A stretch of 64,000 bases of DNA from Nemertoderma westbladi (taxonomy: Eukaryota > Xenacoelomorpha > Nemertodermatida > Nemertodermatidae), in NCBI GenBank assembly GCA_032718475.1, contig JAUCBJ010003164.1, forward strand, positions 1-64,000, read 5' to 3'. The position numbers were made by a program, and so were the translations under genes. The notes beneath the pieces were generated by a model. The model saw nothing but the letters and a program-made list of their open reading frames with translations. It was not told where the DNA came from and did no database searches. Shown here piece by piece: positions 10,124 through 22,680 of the stretch (position 1 is its first letter; each line of letters opens with the position of its first letter).

Positions 10124-12536
10124 CTATCTCAGACTGCCTCTGTGGTGTGGGGATGCGTAATCCTCCACGATTGGTTGTTGTTCCACTGAGTAGAACTGGT
10201 TGTTATAAGGTTCGGGGTTGTAGGCTTCACTCTGAACATAGTTCGAGCTGTCCTGCCCAACTGTACCGTAGGATTTCGCCGCACCGTCTAGCTTATCTTT
10301 ATTATCTAGAATTATAATGAAGTCATTAATAGAAACTAATTGATACAATACTGTAGGGGTAAATTTATAGTACCGCGCCAACTAGCGGTGGTTGTATGCA
10401 CCGGATTGCATCGCAAGGCAGCCATTATGGGGCGAGCCATGTACTAGTTCAAAAGTATTAACTAGAGTCATATTCTTTCCAAAACTCTAACTAAATGAGG
10501 ATACATTTAATACCCTCTCTAGCTTATTTATGATGGTGTATCTGTATCCTGCTCTTTTCATTTTCTTTTACTTTTTCTTCTTTCAACTTTTTTTTATTTG
10601 AAGGTTCTTCTGTCACTTTACCTTCAGTAATTTACCAACAATTAATTATTGAACTACTATTGTGATTTCTTTCACTACAAACTGGTTATATTTTACATTT
10701 TATATAATCGCATTTACCTAGGCAGGTATCTTTCTCATCGGCCCAAGGTTGTTTCTCACCAGACGCGAATACCCCGTAGAATATGATCCCGGCGTAGTGG
10801 ACTGTAGACGCTATGATAAACACACTTTGCCATTCCAACGCCATCTAGAGGAAGACAATTAATAGGGTAGTAATTAATTTTAAGGATTTATAATATTGAA
10901 AGTATCTGTGCATCATGATTTTAAATAACTTTAATTGAACTTAATATGCTTATACTTTTTTAATAAAACAACATTTTAATGTTAATTTCTGTTTTGATAT
11001 TTCTTCCGAAAAAAAAAACAATAAAAATGTTGCTTTAATATAATAAACAAATTTAATAACGCAATCGCATCGTACCTTGTGTTTGGTGAGCAGACCAACA
11101 ACCATGGGACACACCATCCCGGATAAAGTTCCGACCCCGTTAGAGATACCCATTAGTATGCTAGCGAACCGGGGAGCAATGTCCAGGTGGTTAACGTTGA
11201 ATCCTGAGGACATATATAATCATAAAAAATACAAGTTCAAAGAAATTAAACTAAATGTTGCAAAATTATTAATGAAAAAATTTACAAAGAAAATTAATCA
11301 AGAAAAACGTAATATTATTAATCCCAAATGCTAAAACTAATTTAAGGATGTAATATAATTAATGGTTTTGTTCAGAAATGGAAAAAATGAGAAAGCGCGT
11401 CACCGGGGGTTGAAAACTACAGTAATTAAACACGACATCTCAATAAATCACTGTCTAGACACCTACCGCGCCATTCTAACGTACCTGCGGTAATTAAATT
11501 TCCCATTATTGTTATTCATATTAACATTATTTTGGTTAAATTGAGTGAAAAACATGTTATCAATGGGTAGGATGCCAGAAAAACACCATAATTATAGTAA
11601 AAGTTTATATTTTTGGTGTGTAAAATAATTATAGAAAAAGTTTTAAGATTTCAGTACACGGTGTGGTGTGGAAGTTAGGCAGTCCTATTCCATATGAAAC
11701 CGAAAGTTTGTTATGAATTCTGTACCGTGTTGACTATTATGTCACAATACTGTGGGGCGAGCCACGAAAGTAAACGAACTTATAATACGGGTACCACTAT
11801 CTGCTTGGCGGTCGGTCGGTCGCCCGGTCTTTCTGTCTGTCGGACTTATCATTAACTGCTTTATTCTCAGGAAACGCAGTTTCCTGAGTTTTATTCGCAG
11901 TTTCTTAAAACGTTGTAGGACTGAACTATGAAAAATGTTTAGAAAGTCTGACAGACTTGAAGGTCATCGGTCCGCAGTTCTCCAGTATGCCGCTAGAGTG
12001 CAAAATGTTTGAAGTTGAAAAACTTCCACCGTTTTATTTTTATTTTAATTAGTTCAAACTTGGCATATATGTACTAGAAAACTGGCTGCTTCATTGTGAG
12101 GCGGTACTCCGTCTCCACTTCTAATGATTCGCTATCGGGATCGAGATGTCTGAAAGTGAAACCCTTCTCTTATTTCGTTATTTGTTATACGTTAAAACCG
12201 CCTAGTGGAACTTAATTTTTTGCTATATTAATAATAAATTGTAACAGAATAATACGGTTACAGCAGGCCTATATATTAAAAAAAACTCTTACCCGATATG
12301 GCAAATCCACTAAACCCTACAGCCATGGTCAGGCAGGTTATAGCTGTTGTGCGGTCTCTTGTCATGGCAACACCCAATAGGAAACTAGCCTCCATACCGA
12401 AACCGCCGCAGTTGAAGATCTTTCGAACGGCCGTGGTTGATAAAATACCGCGCGATCGCAGAAAATCCGCCATGTATCCACCGATAGGAACCAAAATCGC
12501 CATTACAAGATGGGGTAGGGCCGAAAGGATACCAAT
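10124..12536 (-). CDS. Vesicular glutamate transporter (SLC17 family), last four exons, copy 1
   Basis: Minus-strand exons 12536-12293, 11203-11076, 10844-10718 and 10305-10124 (TAG stop) join in frame to 226 codons (phases 0, 1, 0, 1), all with GT donors and AG acceptors. The product is the C-terminal 40% of a VGLUT-like transporter, an MFS carrier that loads glutamate into synaptic vesicles. Segments seen: [49 protein letters not shown] then [57 protein letters not shown] and [11 protein letters not shown]. These cover roughly the last five membrane helices, followed by a hydrophilic cytosolic tail ending in HHRGSLR. The N-terminal half is absent from the window; it may lie to the right of 64000, or this may be a 5'-truncated duplicate. 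The match to VGLUT over related sialin and phosphate carriers rests on the NCGGFGMEA and [13 protein letters not shown] motifs. Confidence 0.88.
11866..11888. other. Perfect 10-bp palindromic hairpin in intron 1 of module M
   Basis: CTCAGGAAAC (11866-11875) and GTTTCCTGAG (11879-11888) flank a 3-base loop. The same hairpin is at 26039-26061 and 57755-57777. In copy 3 (near 43888) one arm has been deleted. Confidence 0.7.
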
Positions 12537-12639
12537 CTGTCGTGAAAGAATACATTATATCAATAAATTATGTAGGAAAGGGAAAGTCCAAAGCATATAA
12601 TTAATAATCTATTGTTAGATAACGAGTTTGTATTGTTGG

Positions 12640-12872
12640 TTGGACTTATGTTAAAGTGACCAAATGGAATCAAAAGAAAGATGTTACGATATGAGTATAT
12701 ATTTCGGGCAACAGCCCATTATCAACTCATAATAATCTATTGTGGTTCTGGAAATGTGATACAAAGTTGCCAAGTGATCTACTTAAATTTGTGCACAAAA
12801 ATATCGGATTTGATAAGATTCGAACTCACGGTCTCTAGCTGATAAGTCGAACGCGCTCTCAGATACACGTTA
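12640..12872 (-). mobile_element. Probable tRNA-derived SINE relic in module M
   Basis: On the minus strand a B box (GTTCGAATC, 12817-12825) is preceded by an anticodon-arm-like stretch (GACTTATCAGCTAGAGACC). The A box is not recognisable, so this is not a working tRNA gene. It is repeated at about 26983-27048, 44805-44870 and 58699-58764, with several changes in copy 3. Confidence 0.45.
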
Positions 12873-13070
12873 CAAAACTATTGATAAAAGTTAAACACGA
12901 AATATCGGGGCAACCTGAAATCTACTCTCTCTTCACTGTTACCTGTAAAGCGGAAATCGCACACTCTACAGTAACTTACACGGATGCAGAGCACCTTAGT
13001 AGCTACCCAATGCCAATTCCGCCCGCAAAATAAGGTTCCCATATCGATGGTTAGACACCAAGTTACGAAA

Positions 13071-13204
13071 ACTCACCTGGCACACAAAACGGGTACTGGC
13101 CATAGACTCACCTGGGACTCAAAAGGGGAACTGGGCTGGCCATAGACTCACCTGGGACACAAAACGGGGGCTGGGCATAGACTCACCTGGGACACAAAAC
13201 GGGT
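13071..13204. repeat. Minisatellite of about 37 bp, about 4 copies
   Basis: Units begin ACTCACCTGGGACACAAAAC and continue GGGTACTGGCCATAG, with variants. Also at 27244-27377 and 58960-59093. In copy 3 it is at about 45099-45190, where the array and about 100 bases to its right are shortened. Confidence 0.75.
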
Positions 13205-14197
13205 ACGGGATTATAATAAATAAATTACCTTTCTTGTAATCGTCCCTGGTCCTGAAACACTTTAATATATTTGATTGCGAACGGCCATTAATGCGACGTC
13301 TCTATAATAAAGCAGATAATATTTAGGCCTATGAATAAACAAACTATAATAATACTGGAATACAAAACTAAACACTAAATAGGGTAACTAACTAGAAAGT
13401 CAAGGTTAAACCATACCGAATGAATATAATACAAAGCCGGTTGGTTGAAAGCATATTATATTGATATGAAGACACAAGAGTATTGTTATTGACTTCGCAA
13501 TACAAAGTAATAATTATATGTCTGGAGGGAGGAATGACCCCGTGCCTTTGTATAATAGCCGACCCACCGACTGGCATTGCAATTAATAATAAAAATGCTT
13601 CTACAGCTACGGTACTGTACAGCCAATAAGAACATTGAATATTAGTTAAAGGCAATGGCTGTATGAATAGCCGCGTTAAGTTAAACTGCAACAGAGGTGT
13701 ATGTAAAGTGAAAGAAATAGGCCACAGTCACTCAGGTAAGCAAGCCTGAATGAGATGATGAGTATGACAAGGGCTTGAAGTATTGGCTACCCCGCCCATC
13801 AACTATAGTAACTGTATGATATTTCGTCTTAAATTCCCGCTTTGAGGTTCTGAAGGATGAGTTGATTCCACTTTTTAGCTGTTATTTAGGTGAAAAAAAG
13901 CATAAGAAGATGACGTAAAGAAATGCTTGATGTTTTCACTTAATTAACAGCAGAAATGTGTTGGAATTGAAGTTATTGATTTTTGTAGATTACTTACTCA
14001 AGAAATGTGTGAAAGACATTTTTCAAAATGAAAGACATTTTTGTGAAAGTGTCTTTAAAAAATGAGTGTAAGTCAGCCAATGGGCATAGCTGAATCGACA
14101 TTATGTTTTTTTTGTAATAACGCGCCATAGAATAACATGGAGTAACTATGACAATACCATGGTAAGGGCCAGTATAATAATTGTCTCTAGCGGCATA

Positions 14198-14215
14198 CCC
14201 CCCCCCCCCCCCCCC
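14198..14215. repeat. C18 homopolymer in M1
   Basis: The length varies between copies: 18 here, 10 at 28379-28388, 9 at 46113-46121 and 16 at 60100-60115. Confidence 0.8.
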
Positions 14216-14650
14216 GGCCGTCTCTCTCTGCTGCCTCTAGCGTCGGTAGTAAATTCATACTGTGCCACGTGGTGGTGTGTAACACTTTTCCTATTGTAAG
14301 TACAATGAATGTGGAAGGGATGGATAAGGCAATAATTATTCTATCATAGGAGAAGGGGAATATTATATGTTGATGTGGGCAGGGAATAATGCCGGTGGTT
14401 GGGTTATATTGTTAAAGTAATGAAAAGTTTAAAGGTCTGTATGTTCGGTTGTTGTGGATGAAAAATGCTGAATTAAATTTCTTTAGATTCACTGTAAATT
14501 GATCTTTCTATTATTCATACCAAGAACTAACAATCAGGATCAAGAATAACCTTATTTAAAAAATGTATTATTATATATCCTGCGGTATGCAATGCCATTG
14601 GTTTCAATGTCGATTACAATATCAATATCGGTTATTGGTATCGGTTACTG

Positions 14651-17537
14651 GTACTTGTACTTGTACTTGTATTTGTACTTGTACTTGTACTTGTACTTGT
14701 ACTTGTACTTGTACTTCTAATTGTACTTGTACTTGTACTTGTACTTGTACTGGTACTTGTACTGGTACTTGTACCTGTACTTGTACTTGTACTTGTACCT
14801 GTACTTGTACTTGTACTTGAACTTGTACTTGTACCTGTACTTGTACTTGTACCTGTACTTGTACTTGTAATTGAACTTGAACTTGTAATTGTACTTGTAC
14901 TTGTACATGTACTTGAACTTGTAATTGTACTTGTACTTGAACTTGTACTTGTACTTGTACCTGTACTTGTATTTGTACTTGTACTTGTACTTGTACTTGA
15001 ACTTGTACATGTACTTGTACCTGTACTTGTACTTGAACTTGTACTTGTAATTGTACTTGTATTTGTACTTGTACTTGTACTTCTAATTGTATTTGTACTT
15101 GTACTTGTACTTGTACTGGTACTTGTACTGGTACTTGTACCTGTACTTGTACTTGTACTTGTACCTGTACTTGTACTTGAACTTGTACTTGTACTTGTAC
15201 TTGTACCTGTACTTGTACCTGTACTTGTACTTGTACTGGTACTTGTACTGGTACTTGTACCTGTACTTGTACTTGTACCTGTACTTGTACTTGTACTTGA
15301 ACTTGTACTTGTACTTGTACCTGTACTTGTACCTGTACTTGTACTTGTACTTGTACTTGTAATTGAACTTGAACTTGTACTTGTAATTGAACTTGAACTT
15401 GTAATTGTACTTGTACTTGTACATGTACTTGAACTTGTACTTGTACTTGAACTTGTACTTGTACTTGTACTTGTACTTGAACTTGTACATGTACTTGTAC
15501 TTGTACCTGTACTTGTACTTGTACTTGAACTTGAACTTGTAATTGTACTTGTACTTGTATTTGTACTTGTACTTCTAATTGTACTTGTACTTGTACTTGT
15601 ACATGTACTTGAACTTGTATATGTACTTGTACTTGAACTTGTACTTGTACTTGTACCTGTACTCTTACTTGTACTTGTACTTGTACTTGTAATTGAACTT
15701 GAACTTGTAATTTTACTTGTACTTGTACATGTACATGTACATGTACTTGTACTTGTACTTGTACCTGTACTTGTACTTGTACCTGTACTTGTACTTGTAC
15801 TTGAACTTGTACTTGTACTTGTAATTGAACTTGAACTTGTAATTGTACTTGTACTTGTACTTGTACATGTACTTGTACTTGTACTTGAACTTGTACTTGT
15901 ACTTGTACCTGTACTTGTACCTGTACTTGTACTTGTACTTGAACTTGTACTTGTACTTGTAATTGAACTTGAACTTGTAATTGTACTTGTACTTGTACTT
16001 GTACTTGTACATGTACTTGAACTTGTACTTGTACTTGTACTTGAACTTGTACTTGTACTTGTACTTGAACTTGTACATGTACTTGTACTTGTACCTGTAC
16101 TTGTACTTGTACTTGAACTTGAACTTGTAATTGTACTTGTACTTGTATTTGTACTTGTACTTCTAATTGTACTTGTACTTGTACTTGTACATGTACTTGA
16201 ACTTGTATATGTACTTGTACTTGAACTTGTACTTGTACCTGTACTCTTACTTGTACTTGTACTTGTACTTGTAATTGAACTTGAACTTGTAATTTTACTT
16301 GTACTTGTACATGTACATGTACATGTACTTGTACTTGTACTTGAACTTGTACTTGTACTTGTACCTGTACTTGTACTTGTACCTGTACTTGTACTTGTAC
16401 TTGAACTTGTACTTGTAATTGAACTTGAACTTGTAATTGTACTTGTACTTGTACATGTACTTGTACTTGTACTTGTACTTGAACTTGTACTTGTAATTGT
16501 ACTTGTATTTGTACTTGTACTTGTACTTCTAATTGTACTTGTACTTGTACTTGTACCTGTACTTGTACTTGTACTTCTAATTGTACTTGTACTTCTAATT
16601 GTACTTGTACTTGTACTTGTACTTGTACTTGTACTTGTACTTGTACTTGTACTTGCACTTGTACTTGTAATTGTGCTTGTGCTTGTGCTTATGCTTGTGC
16701 TTGTACTTGTACTTGTACTTGAACTTGTACTTGTAATTGAACTTGAACTTGTAATTGTACTTGTACTTGTACTTGTACATGTACATGTACTTGAACTTGT
16801 ACTTGTACTTGAACTTGTACTTGTACCTGTACTTGTACTTGTACTTGTACTTGAACTTGTACATGTACTTGTACTTGTACCTGTACTTGTACTTGTACTT
16901 GAACTTGAACTTGTAATTGTACTTGAACTTGTATATGTACTTGTACTTGAACTTGTACTTGTACCTGTTCTCTTACTTGTACTTGTACTTGTAATTGAAC
17001 TTGAACTTGTAATTTTACTTGTACTTGTACATGTACATGTACATGTACTTGTACTTGTACTTGAACTTGTACTTGTACCTGTACTTGTACTTGTACTTGT
17101 ACCTGTACTTGTACTTGTACCTGTACTTGTACTTGAACTTGTACTTGTAATTGAACTTGAACTTGTACTTGTACTTGTACATGTACATGTACTTGAACTT
17201 GTACTTGTACTTGAACTTGTACTTGTACTTGTACCTGTACTTGTACTTGTACATGTACTTGTACTTGTACTTGTACTTGTACTTGAACTTGTACTTGTAC
17301 TTGTAATTGTACTTATACTTGTATTTGTACTTGTACTTGTACTTCTAATTGTACTTGTACTTGTACATGTACTTGAACTTGTATATGTACTTGTACTTGA
17401 ACTTGTACTTGTACTTGAACTTGTAATTGTACTTGTACTTGTACATGTACTTGAACTTGTACTTGAACTTGTACTTTTACTGGTACTTGTGCTTGTTCTT
17501 GTACTTGCACTTCTATTTGTAATTGTACTTGTACTTG
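14651..17537. repeat. TACTTG hexamer satellite array H1
   Basis: About 2.9 kb of the hexamer TACTTG with recurrent variants (TACCTG, TACATG, AACTTG, TAATTG, TACTGG, TGCTTG, TTCTAATTG). Variants occur in ordered blocks: a TAATTG-AACTTG-AACTTG-TAATTG block recurs many times, and a longer block ending in TACTCTTACTTG recurs at 15662 and 16252, about 590 bp apart. It starts after TATCGGTTACTG and ends at TTGTATTTTTTAG in the same way as the other arrays. Repetitive dipeptide frames (LV, QV, YK, CT) are artefacts of the six-base period. Confidence 0.97.
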
Positions 17538-17549
17538 TTGTATTTTTTA

Positions 17550-20500
17550 GAATTCCGGACAGTATTTTGGACAGTTTTGCCCGGAAATCCGGGCATTTTG
17601 CCGGATTTTTGGATGTCCGGGCATTCTAGTGCCCGGGCATCCGGACATCCGGGCGAATTTGGAACGGTCAAATTGTCGGACAGTAAAGTTTAATGGACGC
17701 CTGGATTTACAGATTTCCGGGCAGTATTTTGGACAAATTTGCCTGGAAATCCGGACAATTTGCCGGATTTTTGGATGTCCGGGCGACTTTGGAACAGTCA
17801 AATATGCCGATAGAAAAGTTAACTGGACGCCCAGATTTGCCAAATTCCGGACAGTAATTTGGACAGTTTGCCCGGAAATACAGACATTTTGGCCGGATTT
17901 ACGGACGTCCGGGTATCCTAGTGCCCGGAAGTCCGGACATCCGGAAGTCCGGGCGACTTTGGAATGGACAAATAGTCGGACAGACAAGTTTAATGGACGC
18001 CCGGATTTACAAAATTCCGGACAGTATTTTGGACAAATTTGCCCGGAAATCCGGACAATTTGCCGGATTTTTGGATGTCCGGGCACTCCAGTGCCCGGGC
18101 GTCCGGATTTCCGGGCGACTTTGGAACGGACAAATAGTCGGACAGACAAGTTTAATGGATGCCCAGATTTACAGATTTCCGGGCAGTATTTTGGACGAAT
18201 TTGCCCGGAAATCCGGACATTTTGCCGGATATTTGGATGTCCGGGCATTCCAGTGCCCGGGCGTCCGGACTTCCGGGCGACTTTGGAACGGACAAATAGT
18301 CGGACAGACAATTTAAATGGACGCCCGCATTTACAGATTTCCGGGCAGTATTTTGGACAAATTTGCCCGGAAATCCGGACATTATGCCGGATTTTTTGAT
18401 GTCCGGGCATTCCAGTGCCCGGGCGTCCGGACATCCGGGCGACTTTAGAACGGACAAATAGTCGAACAGACAAGTTTAATAGACGCCCGGATTTACGGAA
18501 TTCCGGGCAGTATTTTGGAGAAATTTGCCCGGAAATCCGGACAATTTGCCGGATTTTTGGATGTCCGGGCATTCCAGTGCCCGGGCGTCCGGACTTCCGG
18601 GCGACTTTGGAATGGACAAATAGTCGGACAGACAAGTTTAATGGACGCCCGGATTTACAAAATTCCGGACAGTATTTTGGACAAATTTGCCCAGAAATCC
18701 GGACAATTTGCCGGATTTTTGGATGTCCGGGCACTCCAGTGCCCGGGCGTCCGGATTTTCGGGCGACTTTGGAACGGACAAATAGTCGGACAGACAAGTT
18801 TAATGGATGCCCAGATTTACAGATTTCCGGGCAGTATTTTGGACGAATTTGCCCGGAAATCCGGACATTTTGCCGGATATTTGGATGTCCGGGCATTCCA
18901 GTGCCCGGGCGTCCGGACTTCCGGGCGACTTTGGAACGGACAAATAGTCGGACAGACAATTTAAATGGACGCCCGCATTTACAGATTTCCGGGCAGTATT
19001 TTGGACAAATTTGCCCGGAAATCCGGACATTATGCCGGATTTTTTGATGTCCGGGCATTCCAGTGCCCGGGCGTCCGGACATCCGGGCGACTTTAGAACG
19101 GACAAATAGTCGAACAGACAAGTTTAATAGACGCCCGGATTTACGGAATTCCGGGCAGTATTTTGGAGAAATTTGCCCGGAAATCCGGACATTTTGCCGG
19201 ATTTTTGGATTTCCGGGCATTCCAGTGCCCAGGCGTCCGGACTTCCGGGCGACTTTGGAACGGACAAATAGTCGGACAGACAAGTTAAATGGACGCCCGG
19301 ATTTACAGATTTCCGGGCAGTATTTTGGACGAATTTGCCCGGAAATCCGGACAATTTGCCGGATTTTTGGATGTCCGGGCATTCCAGTGCCCGGGCGTCC
19401 GGACTTCCGGGCGACTTTGGAACGGACAAATAGTCGGACAGACAATTTAAATGGACGCCCGGATTTACAGATTTCCGGGCAGTATTTTGGACAAATTTGC
19501 CCGGAAATCCGGACATTTTGCCGGATTTTTTGATGTCCGGGCATTCCAGTGCCCGGGCGTCCGGACATCCGGGCGACTTTAGAACGGACAAATAGTCGGA
19601 CAGACAAGTTAAATGGACGCCCGGATTTACAGATTTCCGGGCAGTATTTTGGAGAAATTTGCCCGGAAATCCGGACAATTTGCCGGATTTTTGGATGTCC
19701 GGGCATTCCAGTGCCCGGGCGTCCGGACATCCGGGCGACTTTGGAACGGGAAAATAGTCGGACAGACAAGTTTAATAGAACGCCCGGATTTACGGAATTC
19801 CGGGCAGTATTTTGGACAAATTTGCCCGGAAATCCGGACATTTTGCCGGATTTTTGGATTTCCGGGCATTCCAGTGCCCGGGCGTCCGGACTTCCGGGCG
19901 ACTTTGGAACGGACAAATAGTCGGACAGAGAAGTTTAATGGACGCCCGGATTTATAGATTTCCGGGCAGTATTTTGGACAAATTTGCCCGGAAATCCGGA
20001 CATTTTGCCGGATTTTTGGATGTCCGGGCATTCCAGTGCCCGGGCGTCCGGACTTCCGGGCGACTTTGGAACGGACAAATAGTCGGACAGACAAGTTAAA
20101 TGGACGCCCGGATTTACAGATTTCCGGGCAGTATTTTGGACGAATTTGCCCGGAAATCCGGACAATTTGCCGGATTTTTGGATGTCCGGGCATTCCAGTG
20201 CCCGGGCGTCCGGACTTCCGGGCGACTTTGGAACGGACAAATAGTCGGACAGACAATTTAAATGGACGCCCGGATTTACAGATTTCCGGGCAGTATTTTG
20301 GACAAATTTGCCCGGAAATCCGGACATTTTGCCGGATTTTTTGATGTCCGGGCATTCCAGTGCCCGGGCGTCCGGACATCCGGGCGACTTTAGAACGGAC
20401 AAATAGTCGGACAGACAAGTTAAATGGACGCCCGGATTTACAGATTTCCGGGCAGTATTTTGGAGAAATTTGCCGGGAAATCCGGACAATTTGACGGATT

Positions 20501-22060
20501 TTTGGATGTCCGGGCATTCCAGTGCCCGGGCGTCCGGACTTCCGGGCGACTTTGGAACGGGAAAATAGTCGGACAGACAAGTTTAATAAACGCCCGGATC
20601 TACGGAATTCCGGGCAGTATTTTGGACAAATTTGCCGGAAATCCGGACAATTTGCCGGATTTTTGGATTTCCGGGCATTCCAGTGCCCGGGCGTCCGGAC
20701 TTCCGGGCGACTTTAGAACGGACAAATAGTCGGACAGAGAAGTTAAATGGACGCCCGGATTTATAGAATTCCGGGCAGTATTTTGGACAAATTTGCCCGG
20801 AAATCCGGACATTTTGCCGGATTTTTGGATGTCCGGGCATTCCAGTGCCCGGGCGTCCGGACTTCCGGGCGACTTTGGAACGGACAAATAGTCGGACAGA
20901 CAAGTTTAATGGACGCCCGGATTTACAGATTTCCGGGCAGTATTTTGGACGAATTTGCCCGGAAATCCGGACAATTTGCCGGATTTTTGGATGTCCGGGC
21001 ATTCCAGTGCCCGGGCGTCCGGACTTCCGGGCGACTTTGGAACGGACAAATAGTCGGACAGACAATTTAAATGGACGCCCGGATTTACAGATTTCCGGGC
21101 AGTATTTTGGACAAATTTGCCCGGAAATCCGGACATTTTGCCGGATTTTTGGATGTCCGGGCATTCCAGTGCCCGGGCGTCCGGACATCCGGGCGACTTT
21201 AGAACGGACAAATAGTCGGACAGACAAGTTTAATAGACGCCCGGATTTACGGATTTCCGGGCAGTATTTTGGAGAAATTTGCCGGGAAATCCGGACAATT
21301 TGCCGGATTTTTGGATGTCCGGGCATTCCAGTGCCCGGGCGTCCGGACTTCCGGGCGACTTTGGAACGGGAAAATAGTCGGACAGACAAGTTTAATAAAC
21401 GCCCGGATCTACGGAATTCCGGGCAGTATTTTGGACAAATTTGCCCGGAAATCCGGACAATTTGCCGGATTTTTGGATTTCCGGGCATTCCAGTGCCCGG
21501 GCGTCCGGACTTCCGGGCGACTTTAGAACGGACAAATAGTCGGACAGAGAAGTTAAATGGACGCCCGGATTTATAGAATTCCGGGCAGTATTTTGGACAA
21601 ATTTGCCCGGAAATCCGGACATTTTGCCGGATTTTTGGATGTCCGGGCATTCCAGTGCCCGGGCGTCCGGACTTCCGGGCGACTTTGGAACGGACAAATA
21701 GTCGGACAGACAAGTTAAATGGACGCCCGGATTTACAGAATTCCGGGCAGTATTTTGGACAAATTTGCCCGGAAATCCGGACATTTTGCCGGATTTTTGG
21801 ATGTCCGGGCATTCCAGTGCCCGGGCGTCCGGACATCCGGGCGACTTTAGAACGGACAAATAGTCGGACAGACAAGTTTAATGAACGCCCGGATTTACAG
21901 ATTTCCGGGCAGTATTTTGGACAAATTTGCCTGGAAATACAGACATTTTGGCCTGATTTCCGGGCGTCCGGGCATCCTTGCGCCAGTATATCCGGACGCC
22001 CGGGCGACTTGAGAACAGTCAAATAGGCAGACAGAAACGTTTACTGGATGCCCCGATTTT
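17550..22060. repeat. 162-bp satellite array S1
   Basis: About 28 copies of a 162-bp unit, 4.5 kb. The typical unit runs from GACGCCCGGATTTACAGATT to GACAGACAAGTTTAATG. It has about 14 CpG and 9 CCGG sites and three perfect inverted repeats. The first 400 bases hold diverged edge monomers (GGTCAAATTGTCGG, CAGTCAAATATGCCG) and the last 150 bases a diverged right-edge monomer (CAGTCAAATAGGCAG). A 648-bp four-monomer repeat is seen at about 18152-19105. Long frames on both strands are artefacts of the 3n length. Nearly the same sequence is found as S3, about 32755 bp further on. Confidence 0.97.
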
Positions 22061-22096
22061 GATGCCCAAATATTGGTGTTTAATCTCAAATTGCAA

Positions 22097-22113
22097 GGGG
22101 GGGGGGGGGGGGG
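22097..22113. repeat. G17 homopolymer at the S1/M2 junction
   Basis: Lies between the last satellite-like bases and the spacer TTGTCACGAATTTAATCTCC that precedes module M. Equivalent tracts are G13 at 41039-41051 and G20 at 54850-54869. Confidence 0.85.
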
Positions 22114-22371
22114 TTGTCACGAATTTAATCTCCGCTAATTACAGTAATATCTCATCTCGTCGAATAAGAGATGTAACTTATCAATTAAGGGGTAGGTGCT
22201 GGTTATAATGGTACGTTATTCTAACCAAAACAATAAACATTTACACAGTTACAGTTACATTTTTGCGAGTAATCAATAATTGTTACAGTATTTGCTACGG
22301 TTTCCCCCTTAAAAGGGTTAAATTTTGGTTGCGTCGAGAACACCAACACTACCTCCACCACTCGCCACTCC

Positions 22372-22383
22372 AGAGTCATTTCA
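22372..22383. repeat. Target-site duplication, left copy
   Basis: AGAGTCATTTCA, repeated exactly at 23455-23466. It flanks the Penelope-like insertion. Units 1, 3 and 4 have a single uninterrupted copy at the same place, which proves the insertion. Confidence 0.88.
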
Positions 22384-22537
22384 TAATAATAATTAAATGC
22401 TTGAGTTAATACAATTATTTTATTCTTTAATTGTCAAGCTGAAGTAAAAAACCTTACCGGTAGGTATGCCAGTACAGTACGATACAAATACTAAAATAAA
22501 AAAGCAACTGACCATTAGACGTTGCATGCAATCAGTA

Positions 22538-22561
22538 ATCAGCTGACGGCTGTCAGCTGAT
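22538..22561 (-). other. 10-bp hairpin in the 3' region of the Penelope-like element
   Basis: ATCAGCTGAC and GTCAGCTGAT are exact reverse complements around a 4-base loop. Directly upstream on the minus strand (22566-22600) is a second stem, GCCCC/GGGGC, followed by GAAAC. The pair of structures sits about 85-140 bases past the ORF stop. Confidence 0.6.
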
Positions 22562-22680
22562 CAGTAGGTTTCGCCCCAATGGGGGCTTTCTCAAGTAGCT
22601 AGTGCTAGAAAGGAGACAATAGATAGAAGTTCCCAAGGGAGACGGGACGGTAAAGTGAAACAAGGTAGAAGTGTATCCGT

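Larger units (their letters stand above)
12873..14650. other. Non-coding right part of module M, copy 1
   Basis: In transcript orientation this lies upstream of the first transporter exon of the cassette. No exon could be recognised. It holds a short minisatellite (13071-13204), a C18 tract (14198-14215), and a segment near 13890-14060 that exists in two versions: copies 1 and 4 share one, copies 2 and 3 the other. The equivalents are 27049-28820, 44871-46560 and 58765-60550. Confidence 0.55.
9050..22144. repeat. Macrosatellite unit 1 (modules M1-H1-S1)
   Basis: About 13.1 kb. M1 (9050-14650) has a truncated MITE arm, the last four exons of a VGLUT-type transporter on the minus strand, a SINE relic and a short minisatellite. 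H1 (14651-17537) is the TACTTG hexamer array, S1 (17550-22060) the 162-bp satellite. A G17 tract and spacer (22061-22144) lead into unit 2. The left boundary has no poly-G spacer, unlike the others. Its M module is closest to M4, and its S module is nearly identical to S3. Confidence 0.9.

Noticed and set aside
12298-12600. Plus-strand frame of 100 codons starting [10 protein letters not shown], repeated in each unit
   Set aside because: It is the antisense shadow of the transporter exon 12293-12536, whose minus-strand reading matches the SLC17 family clearly.
12810-12875. Functional tRNA gene in module M
   Set aside because: Only a B box and part of an anticodon arm are recognisable, no A box, and copy 3 has diverged freely.
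13392-13691. Minus-strand frame of 99 codons beginning MQFNLTRLF in module M as a possible upstream transporter exon
   Set aside because: It shows no SLC17 motif and is broken by an indel in copy 2 (27659-27859), so it is not conserved as coding sequence.
14651-17537. Telomeric repeat array
   Set aside because: TACTTG and its variants are not a known telomeric repeat, the arrays are internal and flanked on both sides, and they recur four times.
17550-22060. CRISPR array or other repeat-spacer system
   Set aside because: The repeats are contiguous 162-bp monomers without unique spacers, in a eukaryotic sequence with introns.
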